DNA from: Chamaecyparis obtusa
Lineage: Eukaryota; Streptophyta; Pinopsida; Cupressales; Cupressaceae
NCBI GenBank assembly: GCA_027943335.1
Contig: BSBK01001580.1
Coordinates: 372,001 to 436,000 of the forward strand
Reading direction: 5' to 3'
DNA length: 64,000 bases
Part shown: positions 35,113-47,716 of the stretch, piece by piece
Layout: the number at the start of each line of letters is the position of its first letter
How positions within the stretch are numbered: position 1 is the stretch's first letter
Made by a program: the position numbers and the translations under genes
The notes under the pieces: generated by a model
What the model saw: only the letters and a program-made list of their open reading frames with translations
What the model was told of the DNA's origin: nothing
Databases searched by the model: none

Positions 35113-35702
35113 GCAGGTGATGTCATGCAGTGATGTCACTTGCCGGCCACTTTTTGCCGACACCAAAAAAAATTTTTCGGTCATTTTAAAAAAAAATTTC
35201 GACAATAATTTTTTTTGGTATGACGTCATGCTAACATCAGCGATGGGCCCATGACGGTCAAACGACCGTCAATATTTTTGCTGTCACTGGTTTTTTTTTT
35301 AGTGAGCTTACATTTTGGGGGTACTTGGGCATTTTTGCTCCTATAGGGCTCATACGGACTCGAAAATCAAAGTGTGATATATTGTCGGAAAGGTCTTTCC
35401 AAGCCCATCATAGTGGTGTAGGTTTCATTTCTTGATTCTTCCATTTTGATGCCATTTTTTAGCCTCAAAGTCAAGGTACACAAATTTTCATTTTGAAGCA
35501 TTTCTTGCTCTTTCTTTCTTCTGAGCTTATAGAATTGTGCTGGAATTGGGTTTTATCAATTGTGGGGGGTGTTCTTTCTTGCTTTTCTATCATTTATCTC
35601 AAAAGACAAAACATTGTATCACATAAAACAAAACCCCTTTTGCATCTTCTATCTAGTTCTAAAAGAAAACATAATAAGAAAATAGTCAGAGCACTTGGCA
35701 CT

Positions 35703-37046
35703 ATGGCAGACACAGCATCTATTGAGCTCCTCACTCCACACAATTACCATGTGTGGAAGGCTCGTATGACATGACTTCTTCGATCATGGGGGTTATGGTC
35801 TTGTTTGGACCCAGTTCAGCCTCAGTTGACTCGACCATTTGAGGTCATGCAGCACAGGAACAAGATGGATGAAGCCATGGGTTTGATGTCACTACATGTT
35901 TCAGATAGTCTACTTTTTCACCTTGATGGATGCCTTACTCCTTAAGCCATTTGGGATAAGTTTCAGAATCTTTTTGGCACTGTGAATGAGTTCAGGGCAC
36001 TACAGATTGAGGTAGAGTTGACTTAATTGGTACCTGATTCTTTTCCCACCATTGAGGACTTCTTGATGAAGTTCAAATCTCTCCGTTCAATTTTACAGGG
36101 ATGTGGGAAGAACAAAACTTATAATGAGTGTATTTACTTGATTCTTTCTAAGCTTCGAGGATAGTTTCAGATATTTTCTTCTACCTTCTACTCCACTATG
36201 GATGCACTAGGTGCACGACATGTTATGCCCTCTTTCGAGACTTTTTGTGACTGGTTGACTCATGAGCAATCAAAACTCACTCAGATGGATTCTCTTACAA
36301 GTTCACAGTCACAGGCATTTCTTGCCAAGTCACCTCAGAGTACACAGAAGCCGAAGTAGATATCAGATTCCTCTTCTCAGCACTCTACTGGCCCACCATC
36401 TTCTTCTAAGAAGGAGAAACAGAAGACTGAGAGACCTACATGTTCCTATTGTCAGAAAGGAGCACATGATGAGTCACTTTGCTATCAGAAGAAGTTTGAT
36501 GGTTACGAGAAACAGATAGCAGATTTGCAAGCTCTTCTTCAGAAGAGAAATCTTTCCTCTCCATCCTCTTTTGGCTCTTAGGGGTCTACTTATCAGTCTT
36601 CCTCTATCTATTCTATAGCTAAACAGGATCTTGGAAAGGGTCATGCATTACAGGCTTCTGTTGCATCCCCTTCACAGGTCCCTTGGATACTAGATTTAGG
36701 TGCTTCTCACCATATGGCATCTTCTCGAGAGATCTTCTCTTCTTTTGAAGATTCTCCTATTCCCCATATTATCATTGGGAATAACACTGTTATGACAGTC
36801 TGTGGGAAAGGCACTATATACATTCAGGATGGCACATTCAATGATGTGTTGTATGTTCCATCTCTATCTGCAAACCTTCTCTCAGTTTATCAGATTACTC
36901 ATAGTGGGTCAAGGAAGATAGTTGAGTTCACTCCAGATTCAATTTTCATCCGGGATAGTATGATAGGAGGTATTGTTGCTATAGGGACAGTTGATCATTC
37001 CACTCGTCTCTACTCCTTTTCACACTTTGGTCCACCTTTTCCCTAG
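35703..37046 (+). pseudogene. element H copia gag and protease
   Basis: ATG at 35703 gives MADTASIELLTPHNYHVWKA, a copia gag N-terminus. The UBN2-like region follows (AMGLMSLHVSDSLLFHL, IEDFLMKFKSLRSILQGCG). The zinc knuckle CSYCQKGAHDESLC is unusual: CX2CX4HX4C is kept. The protease core is VPWILDLGASHHMASS (DLG instead of DSG), followed by VLYVPSLSANLLSV. One frame holds throughout; breaks are stop codons only (for example at about 35772, 35944, 36025, 36163, 36357 and 36579). Confidence 0.88.
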
Positions 37047-37749
37047 CATGACTCTCCTCATTTGAGAGAGAATCATGTGGTACAGTCAGGTCACTTGAAC
37101 CTTTGTATGGTTCTTAAGACTATTGTTGTGACTTCCCTACCACCTCCTATTGAGCTCTTTTCTGTTCAACAGGGTTCTTCTTCCGCACTGCCTGATCCTC
37201 TAGCTCCATTCATTGAGCCACTACATGCAGTTGTTGAGGATTCTACAAAGGACATTCATCTCCTCTTTGATGATAGTGTCAGCACACCTGTCCTATCACT
37301 TACATTGGGGATTCCCTTTCAGGATCCTCATGTCTACTCCTTTGAGCATCAGCTCGGCCTTCCAGTGACACCTCAGCTTTTGAGGTTCCCTCTATAGTGT
37401 CCACTGACTTTCACTCCTTTGCATTGGAGTCACAGTGGTTTGTTCATTGATCCAGGGGTTCTTTCATTTCGGGGGGGCTTTGGAGCCTCGACCCTCTCTC
37501 ACGGGGGGGTTGGCAAAACACAATGTACTTATGGCTTTGAGAGAGTCTCTTGAAGTCATTCTTTTTGTCTTTGCTTGCTTTTTACATCTCTTTTTGGAGA
37601 GGAGTTTTTCCCACTGGATTTTCTCCTTTACTCTGGTTTATAGAGATTTCCTTGTATTGGGCACCTGATCAGGCCTTGTTGCCGGGACCCATTTCTTTCT
37701 TTCTTAGCTGTGCTAGGTTAGTTCCTCCTGAGCTATGCTTAAGGGGGGG
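37047..37749 (+). pseudogene. element H shortened tail with polypurine tract
   Basis: After a stop at about 37045 the same frame continues about 110 codons (ending LRFPL) with no integrase or RT motif; this may be the copia integrase-RT linker left by an internal deletion. Downstream is non-coding. TTAAGGGGGGG (37739-37749) abuts the 3' LTR. Confidence 0.7.
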
Positions 37750-38096
37750 TGTTAGAATAATAGTTATATTTGACTTTATAATTAAATCATTTCAGTTTAA
37801 TTACTTAAGTCCTCTATTATTCTTTTTCACTTAAGCTATCTCTTTTAGGTGCATAATAATTAATATTTCTATTAATTATTATTGCACAACCTAGCTTTTT
37901 TGGGCTTTAGGGTTTCTATCCTTATAAGCTTCTTTTGTAATTATTTATGTTATTCACTCTTAATACATTTTGAGCTCTAACATTTTTGAGCACAAGAGGG
38001 TTTCACTTTTTCCAGTTTTAGCTTCATTCTGTGTAACAGGTTTATTGCATGTAGCTGGATCTTGGAGTTGAATCTGATATTTCATCAGTTTCTACA
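37750..38096 (+). repeat. 3' LTR of element H
   Basis: 347 bp, TGTTAGAATAATAG to TTTCTACA. It has about 16 bp more than the 5' LTR around 38003-38025 (CACTTTTTCCAGTTTTAGCTTC region). Confidence 0.93.
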
Positions 38097-38101
38097 ACCA
38101 C

Positions 38102-39889
38102 TACTATGTTTCTCCTTTATCAAATTAGCTCTCATTTGTCCTCTCGGTATACACAACTAAATACCTTTAAAAAACATACCTTCTTGAATGAAATAGTCTT
38201 CCCATTTTGTACTTGGTTGATCTTGAATAGGTGCTTTGCACTTTCTCCATGGCTCAAAAAAATTGGGATCAGTTTCATACAAATCTCTCATCTCATCAAA
38301 ACCAAGAACTTCAATTTTCATCTCGTTCATTCAAATATCTTCTTCTACTCAATGCATCAACAACTCGGTTAGTGACTCCACTCTTATGTTTTATCGAAAA
38401 TGTATAACTCTGCAAATACTCAACCCATTTCATATGTCTCTGATTCAACTTATTCTGACTACCCAAATATTGTAAAGCTTTATGATCCATATAAAACACA
38501 AATTCACTCAGTATCAAATAATGTCTCCACTTCTTTAGTGTTTGAACAATAGCATAGAATTCTTGATCATACACAGAACATTTCCTTCTAGCATCATTCA
38601 AATTTTCACTAAAGAAAGCAATAGGTTTACCTTCTTGACTCAACAAAGCTCCAATTGCACTACCACTTGCATCACATTCCACTTGAAATACCTTACTAAA
38701 ATTAGGCAATTCCAAAATAGGCAATTCAACAACCTTTTGCTTTAGGGTCTCAAAACTCTTATCAGCTCCATGTGTCCACTTGAATTCTCTTGTATCTCCT
38801 CTCATAGTCTCAGTCATAGCATTACAAATTGAACTAAAATTTCTTATGAACTTTAGGTAAAAACTTGCCAAACCATGAAATGATCTTACCTCACTAGCAT
38901 TCATAGGTGTAGGACAATTCATAATAGCTTCAACCTTTTCAAGATCCATCTTCAAGCTATCAGCTGAAATTACAAATCCCAAATACACAATCTCCTCTTT
39001 CATGAATGAACACTTTTTCAGATTTATCAGCAATTTTTCTTCTTTCAATCCTTGCAAAATTTGTCTTACATGCAACAAATGTTATTCTCTAGTCTTACTG
39101 AATATCAGAATATCATCAAGATATACAATCACAAACTTACCCAAGAATTTCTTCAAAACTTCCTTCATTAGCCTCATAAAAGTACTCGGTGCATTAGTTA
39201 AACCAAAAGGCATAACCAACCACTCATACAAACCTTCTTTTGTCTTGAAAGAAGTCTTCCACTCATCACCTTCTCTAATTCTGATATGATGATACCCACT
39301 TTTCAAATCAATCTTTGTGAAATACTTTGCTCCAATCAAACTATCCATTATGTCATCCATTCTTGGTATAGGAAACCTATACTTCATTATTATCTTATTG
39401 ATCACTATGGAATCAGTACACATTTTTCATTATCCATTCTTCTTAGGTGCCAATACTATAGGTACTACATAAGGACTCAAACTTTCTCTGATCAAACCTT
39501 TATCCATCAATTCTTGAATTTGTCAGTTCAATTCCTAATTCTCGATAGGTGTCAACTGATCAGGTGCCTTATTTGGTAAACTAGCTCTAGGTATTAGATC
39601 CGTGCAATGATCAATACTTCTTTTCGATGGTAAACCATCAGGTACATTGTTAAAAATGATCACTATACTCAGTGAATAACCTATCAATCTCCTCAGGGAC
39701 ACTATCCTCTATTTTCTTACTTGGCTTATTAGGAATCACACCAAAACATACATCATTCCTTTTCAAATCCTTAACAAATTTTATTCCTTCCATCAAAAAA
39801 ACTTTCAAAGATGTGCAAACATTACTAGCAGGTTCTTCCATCAAAGGCAACAAGATTTGTTTTCTTCCATCAGCCACAATAGTATACTT
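38102..39889 (-). pseudogene. element G protease end, reverse transcriptase and RNase H
   Basis: From 39889: end of the protease domain (KYTIVADGRKQILLPLMEE), the KPSKKIEDSVPEEIDRL linker, then RT with [57 protein letters not shown] and the intact active site [16 protein letters not shown]. RNase H has VECDASGSAIGALLSQEG, CSVYDQEFYAIV, FVFYMDHKALQYL and SGVTNRVVDALSRRR. Only a few stops are seen (for example near 39079). This is the best RT in the window. It was used here as the reference for the deletion in C. Confidence 0.9.
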
Positions 39890-41366
39890 TGATGAACTAC
39901 AACTAATTTCAATAAAATTGTATGACTTGAAGATCTGTGATTTGAGATCACTAAGTTGTTGATTACATATGTAAGATGATTAAATCAGTAATATATTGTC
40001 ATCAATGTCAACTAGTTTTGACAATACTTATCTTGTAAGTTACTATACCCAAACATCTATAGAAAGAAGAAGAAAAGAGATAAAGAACAGATATATCTAC
40101 ATAAGGAAGATGGATATGATAGATGAGGATAAGGAATGCATTGGGTAACTTATGAATGAGTCTATGACCTTATGTTATTGACTTGATTATGTTGCATTCA
40201 TCTATGATGAAGGATAGAGAAAAATGCACAAAGCAATGTGGTCGGTTAAAGAAGCATTTCAGTATACACCGATGCAGTGTAGTGTATACTAAGCACAGTA
40301 TAAACTGAGCTTGTGCTCACTGACACATTTATTTGTTAATCGAGTAGGAGAAAAGAACTAAATGATTAGTTTAGCTGATGGAGGTTGATGAGTTGTAAAG
40401 TGTTATGATTATGGAATTGAAGATAATGTTTGTTACAAAGATCTACGGTTAGCATAATTTGAAGAAGATCTAAGGGATTGAAATAAAATGTGTCACTGAC
40501 ACATCAATCAAGGAAGGCTAAAGCAGAAAAATCAACATAGGAGATTAAGTGGAAAAATATGATGAATGGAATTAAAATGGTTTACTTGTCTATTTAAGAG
40601 ACTAGGATTTCATAATGAAATCATGCCAAAAGAAGGAGACTATAGAGATATCATGTGAACAAGCTTCATGCATGCCTAATTAGACTAGTTAAGGAGAATC
40701 GAACTGTAGAGAATACTGAGCATCAGAAAGCTATAACCGAGCGACAGTAAGTTACTAAATATTGATTGAAACATAATTGATATATTGATCAAAGGATTTG
40801 AATGAGCTTAACATATATCTAATAATCTACAATTGAAGTTGTGTTATAATCAGATCACTTGCTATTACATTTTAACAATTGTAAATAGGTAAATCTCTTA
40901 ACTGAGTGGACTAGAAAGTCTTGTAATGTCATTCATAGAGTGTACATTTGTTATCCTGTCAACCCCATGGTGAATAATGGTTGGTCTAAAATCCTCTAAC
41001 AAGGTCACACCTCATAGTGTGTTTGTAACCTTTAATAGGGTTGGGTCTTCACCGACCTCACTTCAGAAGAGTGAACAATTTTTAAGTTGGTGGTCCCAGG
41101 TGGTTTTTCCCTTTACAGGGTTTCCACATTAAATCTCTTGTGTTATGTGTTGACTGTCATGATTGTTTTTTGTCATACTTTACATGTTGCATATTGGATT
41201 TGATCAGTAATCACTATATGATTTTAACTGGTAATCAGTAAAAGCACAGATAGAATACTATTTTATACTACTGTGCTGCAAAATTTTTAGTAAATTATTT
41301 TTGGATATACATTTTTTGATTGGAAATGTGGATAACTGATTCACCCCCCTCTCATTTATTCTAATA
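39890..41366 (+). repeat. 5' LTR of element I
   Basis: 1,477 bp, TGATGAACTACAAC to TTATTCTAATA (final CA changed to TA). Same family as solo LTR E. U3 carries CACCGATG, ACTGAGC and ATCGAGT words, decayed forms of ACCGAGCA. CTATTTAAGAG (about 40592-40602) is its TATA candidate. The block GTGTTTGTAACC, CAGGTGGTTTTTCCC and CAGGGTTTCCAC ends the LTR. Confidence 0.92.
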
Positions 41367-41368
41367 AT

Positions 41369-41380
41369 TGGTATCAAAGC
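41369..41380 (+). other. primer binding site of element I
   Basis: TGGTATCAAAGC, one mismatch to the Met-type site, 2 bp after the LTR. Confidence 0.88.
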
Positions 41381-41430
41381 ATTGATTGCTTGGAATAGAT
41401 TTTTAAGGACTTCAGCATAAAGATCTCAAA

Positions 41431-42420
41431 ATGTATAAGAGGGAAGTGCCAAAGCTAAACAAGGATAACTTCACAATATGGAAAATCTGAATGAAGCTTC
41501 ATGTATCTGGAATTGGGAATTCTTCCCTCACACTAATGGAGAATGGATACCTTGCACCACCCATTGGTCCCTTGACCCTTGATCAACTAAGAGATAGGCA
41601 TGAACATAATGTTACTATGATGGAGATTGTTGATGCCTCTACAGATGCTGAATTTGAAGATATCAAGGATTGTACTACTGCTAAGTAGATGTGGGATAAA
41701 CTTGTTCAAGTTTATAGTGGTGATGTGAATGTCAAAATAGCCAGAGCTGAAAGCTTAAGGGGAAGATTTGATGATATGAAAATGAAGGAAGGAGAAAATA
41801 TTATGCAGTACACAAACAAACTAAAAGAGGTAGTTAATGCCATCAGAGGATCTGATGGTGTTATTGATGAAGAGACAGTGGTAAGAAAAGTTCTTAGAAC
41901 CTTATTGCCAGTTTATGCAATCAGAATATCTGCAATTCATGAAACTAGGTCTGCATTTGGTAACAACCTTACTCTTGATAATCTAATTGGTAAGCTTACA
42001 ACCTTTGAACTAAATAACTACGATAATAGTGTTGTATCATCTATTGAATCTTCTTTTATGTCTTCTCTGAAGATTGGTAAGTCTAGTAGCAGAAATAAGA
42101 ATGATGATAATGATAGAAATACTGATGATGACCTTGATGAACTTGATGAACTTGAAGCTCTTATGGCCAGAAGGTTACCTAAAGGTAAAGGAAGATATAG
42201 AGGTGAATTACCTTTAGCATGTTTTAACTATAAGAGGTTGGTAATATTGCTGCAAGATGTCCACATAGGAAAGATGATGACAGAAACAAAGACTGATCTG
42301 GTGAAGGAAGCTATGGGAGAAGAGGCAACATAAGTTATAGACACTACAATAGAGACAATCGATACAATAATGATAAAGGCAATAAGGTGTGCTACATTGC
42401 AATAAGGTAGTATTTGTTGC
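41431..42420 (+). pseudogene. element I gag (degenerate)
   Basis: ATG at 41431 (MYKREVPKLNKDNFTIWK) with stops at 41488-41490 and 41686-41688 in the same frame. It contains MWDKLVQVYSGDVNVKIARA, LRGRFDDMKMKEGENIMQ and LTLDNLIGKLTTFEL, typical UBN2-type copia gag. The zinc knuckle begins ACFNYKR (second Cys changed to Tyr) and is cut by a frameshift at about 42230. The end is basic and acidic (DLDELDELEALMAR). Confidence 0.88.
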
Positions 42421-43804
42421 AATGAAGGATGAATCAGAAGAAGATGAAAGGTATGTAGAGACAACACTTATCTTTAAGGTTAATAAAATTGATACATAGA
42501 TCATAGATAGTGGCTGTACACATCACATGACTGGTGATAATCTTGAAGAACACAATGGAGGATATGTGAGAATGGGTAATGATGCACCTTGTATGGTTAG
42601 AGGAAAAGGATCCCTGATGATAAATGATAAAATTAAATGTGACAATGCTTATTGGGTAAAAGGACTAAAATATAATTTGCTAAGTGTGGCACAACTGAAC
42701 AATTCAGGCCACCAAGTTTCTTTTGAGAGCAAGAAAGTGAAGATATTTGATGATGGAGGAAGACTTATTAAAACTAGAACACAATTGAGAGGTAATTTTT
42801 TTTATCTTGATAATGATCAGTCTTCTTGTTTAATGATGAAAGATGAAGATGCATGGTTGTGGCATAAAAGGTTATGTCATGTGAATTTTGATAACATGAT
42901 TAAGATCAGTAAAAAGAAAAAGGTTAGAGGTCTGCCTAACTTATCAAAGCCTGATCATGTTATGTGTCATGAATGTCAGAAAGGTAAAATGACAAAATCT
43001 AGTTTCAAAAGCAAAGATTATTCAACAAATAAATTACTTGAGTTAGTGCATACCGACCTATGTGGTCCTATGAGAACTCAAAGTAACTATGGAGATAGAT
43101 ATTTTATTCTTTTTTTTTATGATTACACTAGATTAATGACAGTCATGTTCTTGAAAGAAAAATCAAAGGCATTTAAGATGGTCAAATGGTATAAAGCAAA
43201 AGTTGAGAAAGAGACTGGTAAAGAATTGAAATGTCTGGGATCTGACAGAGGTGGTGAATTTATTTTTGATGAATTTACTAACTTTTGTAATGAGAATGGT
43301 ATTAAAAGATAGGTCTCTGCACCGAGGACTCCTCAACAAAATGGAATAGTTGAAAGGAGAAATAGGTCAATTGTTGATTGTGCAAGGACACTAATGTTAC
43401 AAAAGAATGTTTCTCAGACATACTGGAGAGAAACAGTTAGCATAGTTGTTTATGTTCTAAACCAAGTACAACTAAAGGACACTAATAAGACACCCTATGA
43501 GTTATGGTTTGGCCACAAACCCATTGTAAGTTATTTCAAAGTTTTTGGAAGTAAATTCTTTATTCTAAAAGATGAAATAAATGGGAAGTTTGACTCAAAA
43601 GGTGATGAAGGGATATTTTTGGGATATTCCACTAAAAGTAAAGCATACAAGTGTCTTAACAAAGTAACTAATAAAATAATTGAGAGTACTAATGTTCAAG
43701 TTGATGAGTTTGATGATAAAAATGTAGAGGAAAGCACAAAGGAACTGGAAGACAATGGTAGATTTACTTACATTAAACAACCAGAGTACCTACCAACATC
43801 GTAG
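42421..43804 (+). pseudogene. element I protease, pre-integrase domain and integrase
   Basis: Single reading frame with stops at about 42498-42500, 43310-43312 and 43802-43804. Protease core IIDSGCTHHMTGDN. Pre-integrase module NLLSVAQLNNSGHQVSF, WLWHKRLCHVNFDN, MCHECQKGKMTKSSF. Integrase core LVHTDLCGPMRTQ, YDYTRLMTVMFLKEK, CLGSDRGGEF, then a stop, PRTPQQNGIVERRNRS with intact catalytic Glu, and C-terminal TPYELWFGH, FGSKFFILKD, GIFLGYSTKSKAYKCL. Confidence 0.9.
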
Positions 43805-45580
43805 ACAGTGACAACCGGTCAGTTAGGAAACAATATCGATGGACAAGGAAGAGAAATTGATAAGAATGAAGGACCTACTGAGCAAGCAAATGAACCTGCA
43901 CAAAATGAACAAGAAAGAAGAGAACAAATACAAGAAATATTTTTCAGAAGATATCATCCTGAGACACAAATTATTGGGGACAGATAAGTTGGCATGCAAA
44001 CAAGAAGTAAAGCAAGACAAGGTACATGTCTAGTTTGTGAATATGAACCGAAGAATGTAAAAGTTGCATTAGAAAATGATTAATGGGTTAATGCAATGAA
44101 AGTAGAAATAGAACAGATAGAGAAGAAAAAAACCTGGAGTTTTGTATCTAGACCTAAGGACAAGAATGTTATTAGTACTAAGTGGATATTTAGAAACAAG
44201 CTTAATGAAAATGGAGAGGTAACAAGGAACAAAGATAGATTAGTATGCAAGGGTTATGCATAGGAGGAAGGAATAGATTATGGTGAAAATTTTTCACCTA
44301 TTGCTAGATTAGAAGGAGTTAGAATGTTACTTGCATATGCTGCACACAAGAAGTTCAAAGTTTACCAAATGGATGTTAAATCTTCTTTTCTAAATGGAAT
44401 ACTTGAAGAAGTCTACATAGAACAACCTGAAGGGTTCGTTGATCCAAACAAAAAAGATATGGTATGTAGATTACATAAAGCTTTATATGGTTTAAAGAAA
44501 GCACCAAGAGCCTAGTATGAGAGGTTGCATAACTATTTGCTGAGTATTGGATTTGTTAGAACTAGTGAGAATAGCAATCTGTACATGAAAGGAAATTCTG
44601 ATGATACTATCTTGATTGCTGAGATATTTATGGATGACATAATATTTGGAGGACAAGATCACATATGTAATTCATTTGCTAATGAAATGAGAAGTGAATT
44701 TGAAATGTCTATGTTTGGAGAGATTAAGTTCTTTCTAGGCTTACAAGTGATTTAGCAGAATGATGGTATATTCATCACACAATCTAAATACATAAAGGAA
44801 ATATATAAGACATTTGGCATGCAAGATGCTAAACTTGTGGGAACACCGATGGCTACTAGATGTAAATTGACTAAAGAAGATGGAACTACTGAGGTAAACT
44901 AGACATTGTATCAATCCATGATTGGTAAGTTAATGTATGTAGTTCACAGTAGACCTAATATAGCACATGCTATTGGAATAGTTGCTAGATTTTCTACAAA
45001 CCATAGAGAGTCACACATGGTTGCTACAAAGAGAATCTTAAGATACGTAAAGAAAACTAAAGATTATGGACTATGGTATCCTAAGAAAGGCAAGTTTGAA
45101 CTTAAAGTATACATCAATGTTGATTGGGCTGGAAATGTTGATGATAGAAAGAGTACCACCGAAGGAGCATTTTTCTTTGGTGAAAGACTTGTTACATGGA
45201 CAAGTAAGAAACAATCTTTCATTTATCAGTCTACATCTGAAGCAAAGTATGTTGTTGCTGCTACAAACTGTTCAAATATTGCTTATATCAAGCAAGTGTT
45301 TGAAGGAATGAATGAGGTAATCACTGAGCCGATGATTATATATTGTGACAACACTAGTGCAATTAATATTTCAAAGAATCCAATGATGCACTCTAAAACA
45401 AAGCACATATCTATTAAGTATCACTACTTGAGGGAACAAGTACAAGAGAAGCAAGTGAAGCTAGAATTTTTTACATCAAAAGAACAACTTGTTGATATTT
45501 TCACAAAGCCTCTATTGAAGGATACATATGAATACTTGAGGAATATACTTGGGGTCCATCCCCTATCTACCGGTTACTAA
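43805..45580 (+). pseudogene. element I reverse transcriptase and RNase H
   Basis: Same frame as integrase. Charged linker, [48 protein letters not shown] (stop where Trp is expected), the active site IFMDDIIFGGQD intact, FGLQVI stop, and RNase H with VDWAGNVDDRKSTTEGAFF, STSEAKYVVA, IYCDNTSAINISKN, KHISIKYHYLRE and DIFTKPLLKDTYEYLRN. Stops at about 43988, 44083, 44263, 44513, 44753 and 44900; each can be explained by one C-to-T or G-to-A change. No frameshift seen. Confidence 0.9.
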
Positions 45581-47345
45581 GGTGATCTGGAGGTTGCATT
45601 AGCCTAATCTTATCAGAAGATCATACATGTTGATGCAACAGAGTTCACACTTTGGACTTTTGTCTAAGGTTGTGAAAGGTTGAAGAACTAGAACATATTT
45701 TCACATTAGTATACCAAGATACAGAGAATGCACTGGACAACAGAGAGTTACATAGCTACTATAGAGTTGTATGTTTTTATTTTTCTTTGGCATTGCTATC
45801 AAAGGGAGAGAGATCTCAATATGAAGAATATGAAGCTAGAGACAAAGGGAGAGAGTGTTAATCTCTATTGAGCATTTTAGGTTGTCATTAGTATCAAAGG
45901 ATAGTAAATAGGTTGGTCAATTATTTACATTGAGACAGTCGGTAACTAGAAGTAAGATAGAGCAGTTGATAAAGCCTTATACCAAGCATCACATAGTTAA
46001 CTGAGCACCAACGACACCAACACTGATGGTCAGTAAACACAGAGCATCATAGTATACACCAAGTAGATTATATAGTGTTTACCGATGATCACAATAAATA
46101 GCATAGTAATCAGAAATGGCACTTTATTCTATGCAAATGGTTATAACAAATCATAAAATGGTTTACCAAGATCGAGGAGCATTTATTGTAAAAGATATTC
46201 ATTAAATTCAATGATTATCTTATTTGTATTCATTGATCTAGGTTATTTTGCACCGTAGATCTTAGGGTTGTGATTTTCTTTTGTAACCTAATTTTTGTTT
46301 AAGTAGAAAAAATAGAACACTATATATTGTATATGTTCACACCATTTTATAAGGTTGTTGAACTGATATATATATGAATCATGGAGCATTTGAAGAAATT
46401 GCCTATCTTCAAGACAATCAATTTACCAAGTAGAATAGAGTACAGAGGTTTTTAGATTGAGCAGAATCAGATAAGGCAACTGAGTAGATCAGAGCAGAGA
46501 ACCATCATAGATAAGGTGATATTTTGGTTAAGAACTTATAGATCTATTTTAGACAATTTAGTTGTCAACTAGTAGATAATTTACCTATTACTTTCTAACA
46601 ATTGTGATAGAGTTTTGATAAATCTCTTAATAGAGTAGACTTAACAGTCTTTGTATAAATCTCTTAACCGAGTACACACTTCATATAGTGTTGTTAAATC
46701 CTATAACTAGGTAGATCTAGCTGATCTAATATGTTACTCCTAACAGGGTAAGACAACCAGAAGTGATCAAAACTTGTAGCCTTAACATGCAAACCTTTTC
46801 TATCTACAGTAGTGAAGAATTTGTGGGTGTCATCCCCACCATAGTTTTTACCTTCTAACAAGGGTTTCTGTGTTACCAAAATACTTGTGTTATGTGATTT
46901 TCATATTGATTTCCTATTGTTTACTTTCTTAAGTTAACTAGATGATTGATTTATGCAATTAGATTCAAGTTATTTTGATCAGTTATCACAGTATTCAGTT
47001 ATAGATCAAAAAAAAATTTGCAACTAAAGTTTTGAAGGTACTGATTCACCCCTCCCCTCTTAGTACCTATCTCTCCTAACTCCAAGAGAGAGATATAGAA
47101 AAGGGAGAGCATTGAAGCTTAGTTACTAAGAACAGAAGAAAATCTGTGAGCTGAAAAGATCATATCTACAAAAGTTAGTCTGCACTTGCAAATTTTTTTA
47201 TGTAACGTAGTGATTAAACACATTAAGCTAGGGAGAGCTTGTACCAATTTACAACATTTGTTGACAGAGTTGTAGAATACATGTTTGGTATGTGTATGGC
47301 ATATTTCATATTGCTTGTCTTGCCATCAATGCCAAAGGGAGAGAT
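45581..47345 (+). other. 3' region of element I, interrupted by LTR J
   Basis: No gene. Copia-type purine tracts occur near 45796 (ATCAAAGGGAGAGAG), 45843 (CAAAGGGAGAGAG), 47100 (AAAAGGGAGAGC) and, adjacent to the 3' LTR, 47334-47345 (AAAGGGAGAGAT). The last one is the functional position. Confidence 0.7.
45856..47085 (+). repeat. Ty1/copia-type LTR J inside element I
   Basis: Starts TGTTAATCTCTATTGAGC, ends near CTCCTAACTCCA, with the LTR-end signals GTGGGTGTCATCCCCACC, CTTCTAACAAGGG and GATTCACCCCTCCCCTCTTAG in order. It differs from the LTR of I. Possible target duplication GAGAG (45851-45855 and 47086-47090) lies in low-complexity purines, so the exact end is uncertain. Likely a solo LTR. 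Confidence 0.6.
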
Positions 47346-47716
47346 TGATGAACTACAACTGATTTGAATAAAATTGTATGACTTGAAGATCTATGATTTG
47401 ATATCACTAAGTTGTTGATTACATATGTAAGATGATTAAATCGGTAATATGTTGTCATTGATGTTAACTATTTTTGACAATACTTATCTTGTAAGTTACT
47501 ATACCAAAACATCTGTAGAAAGAAGAAGAAAAGAGATGAAGAATAGATATATCTACATAAGGAAGATGGATATGACAGATGAGGATAAGGAATGCATTGG
47601 GTAACTTATGAATGAGTCTATGACCTTATGTTATTGACTTGATTATATTGCATTCATCTATGATGAAGGATAGACAAAAATGCACAAAGCAGTGTGGTCG
47701 GTTAAAGAAGCATTTC
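47346..47716 (+). repeat. truncated 3' LTR of element I
   Basis: TGATGAACTACAACTG onward matches the first 371 bp of 39890-41366, then stops at AAGAAGCATTTC. The next base belongs to gag of G. CATTTC fits both sequences, so the break is ambiguous by up to 6 bp. Confidence 0.9.

Larger units (their letters stand above)
34283..38096 (+). mobile_element. Ty1/copia-derived element H (gag-protease only)
   Basis: The target duplication ACCAC is at 34278-34282 and 38097-38101. LTRs of 331 and 347 bp (34283-34613, 37750-38096), PBS, a 1.1-kb leader with a CpG-rich island, a gag-protease frame and a polypurine tract. No integrase, RT or RNase H. Length is 3,814 bp. It sits in the integrase zinc-finger region of G. 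Confidence 0.92.
39890..47716 (+). mobile_element. Ty1/copia element I (right end deleted)
   Basis: 5' LTR 39890-41366, Met-type PBS, gag, protease, integrase, RT, RNase H (end 45580), 3' region with solo LTR J, polypurine tract, and the first 371 bp of the 3' LTR (47346-47716). The left target base string is TACTT (39885-39889); its right partner is lost with the deletion, which also removed part of gag and protease of host G. Inserted in the protease gene of G. Confidence 0.9.

Noticed and set aside
34873..35133. Pro/Ala/Arg-rich ORF in H as a small protein gene
   Set aside because: Two overlapping frames look equally proline-rich, as expected of any GC-rich stretch; recorded as a composition island instead.
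45856..47085. LTR J as the true 3' LTR of element I
   Set aside because: A purine tract precedes it, but its sequence does not match the 5' LTR of I, whereas 47346-47716 does.
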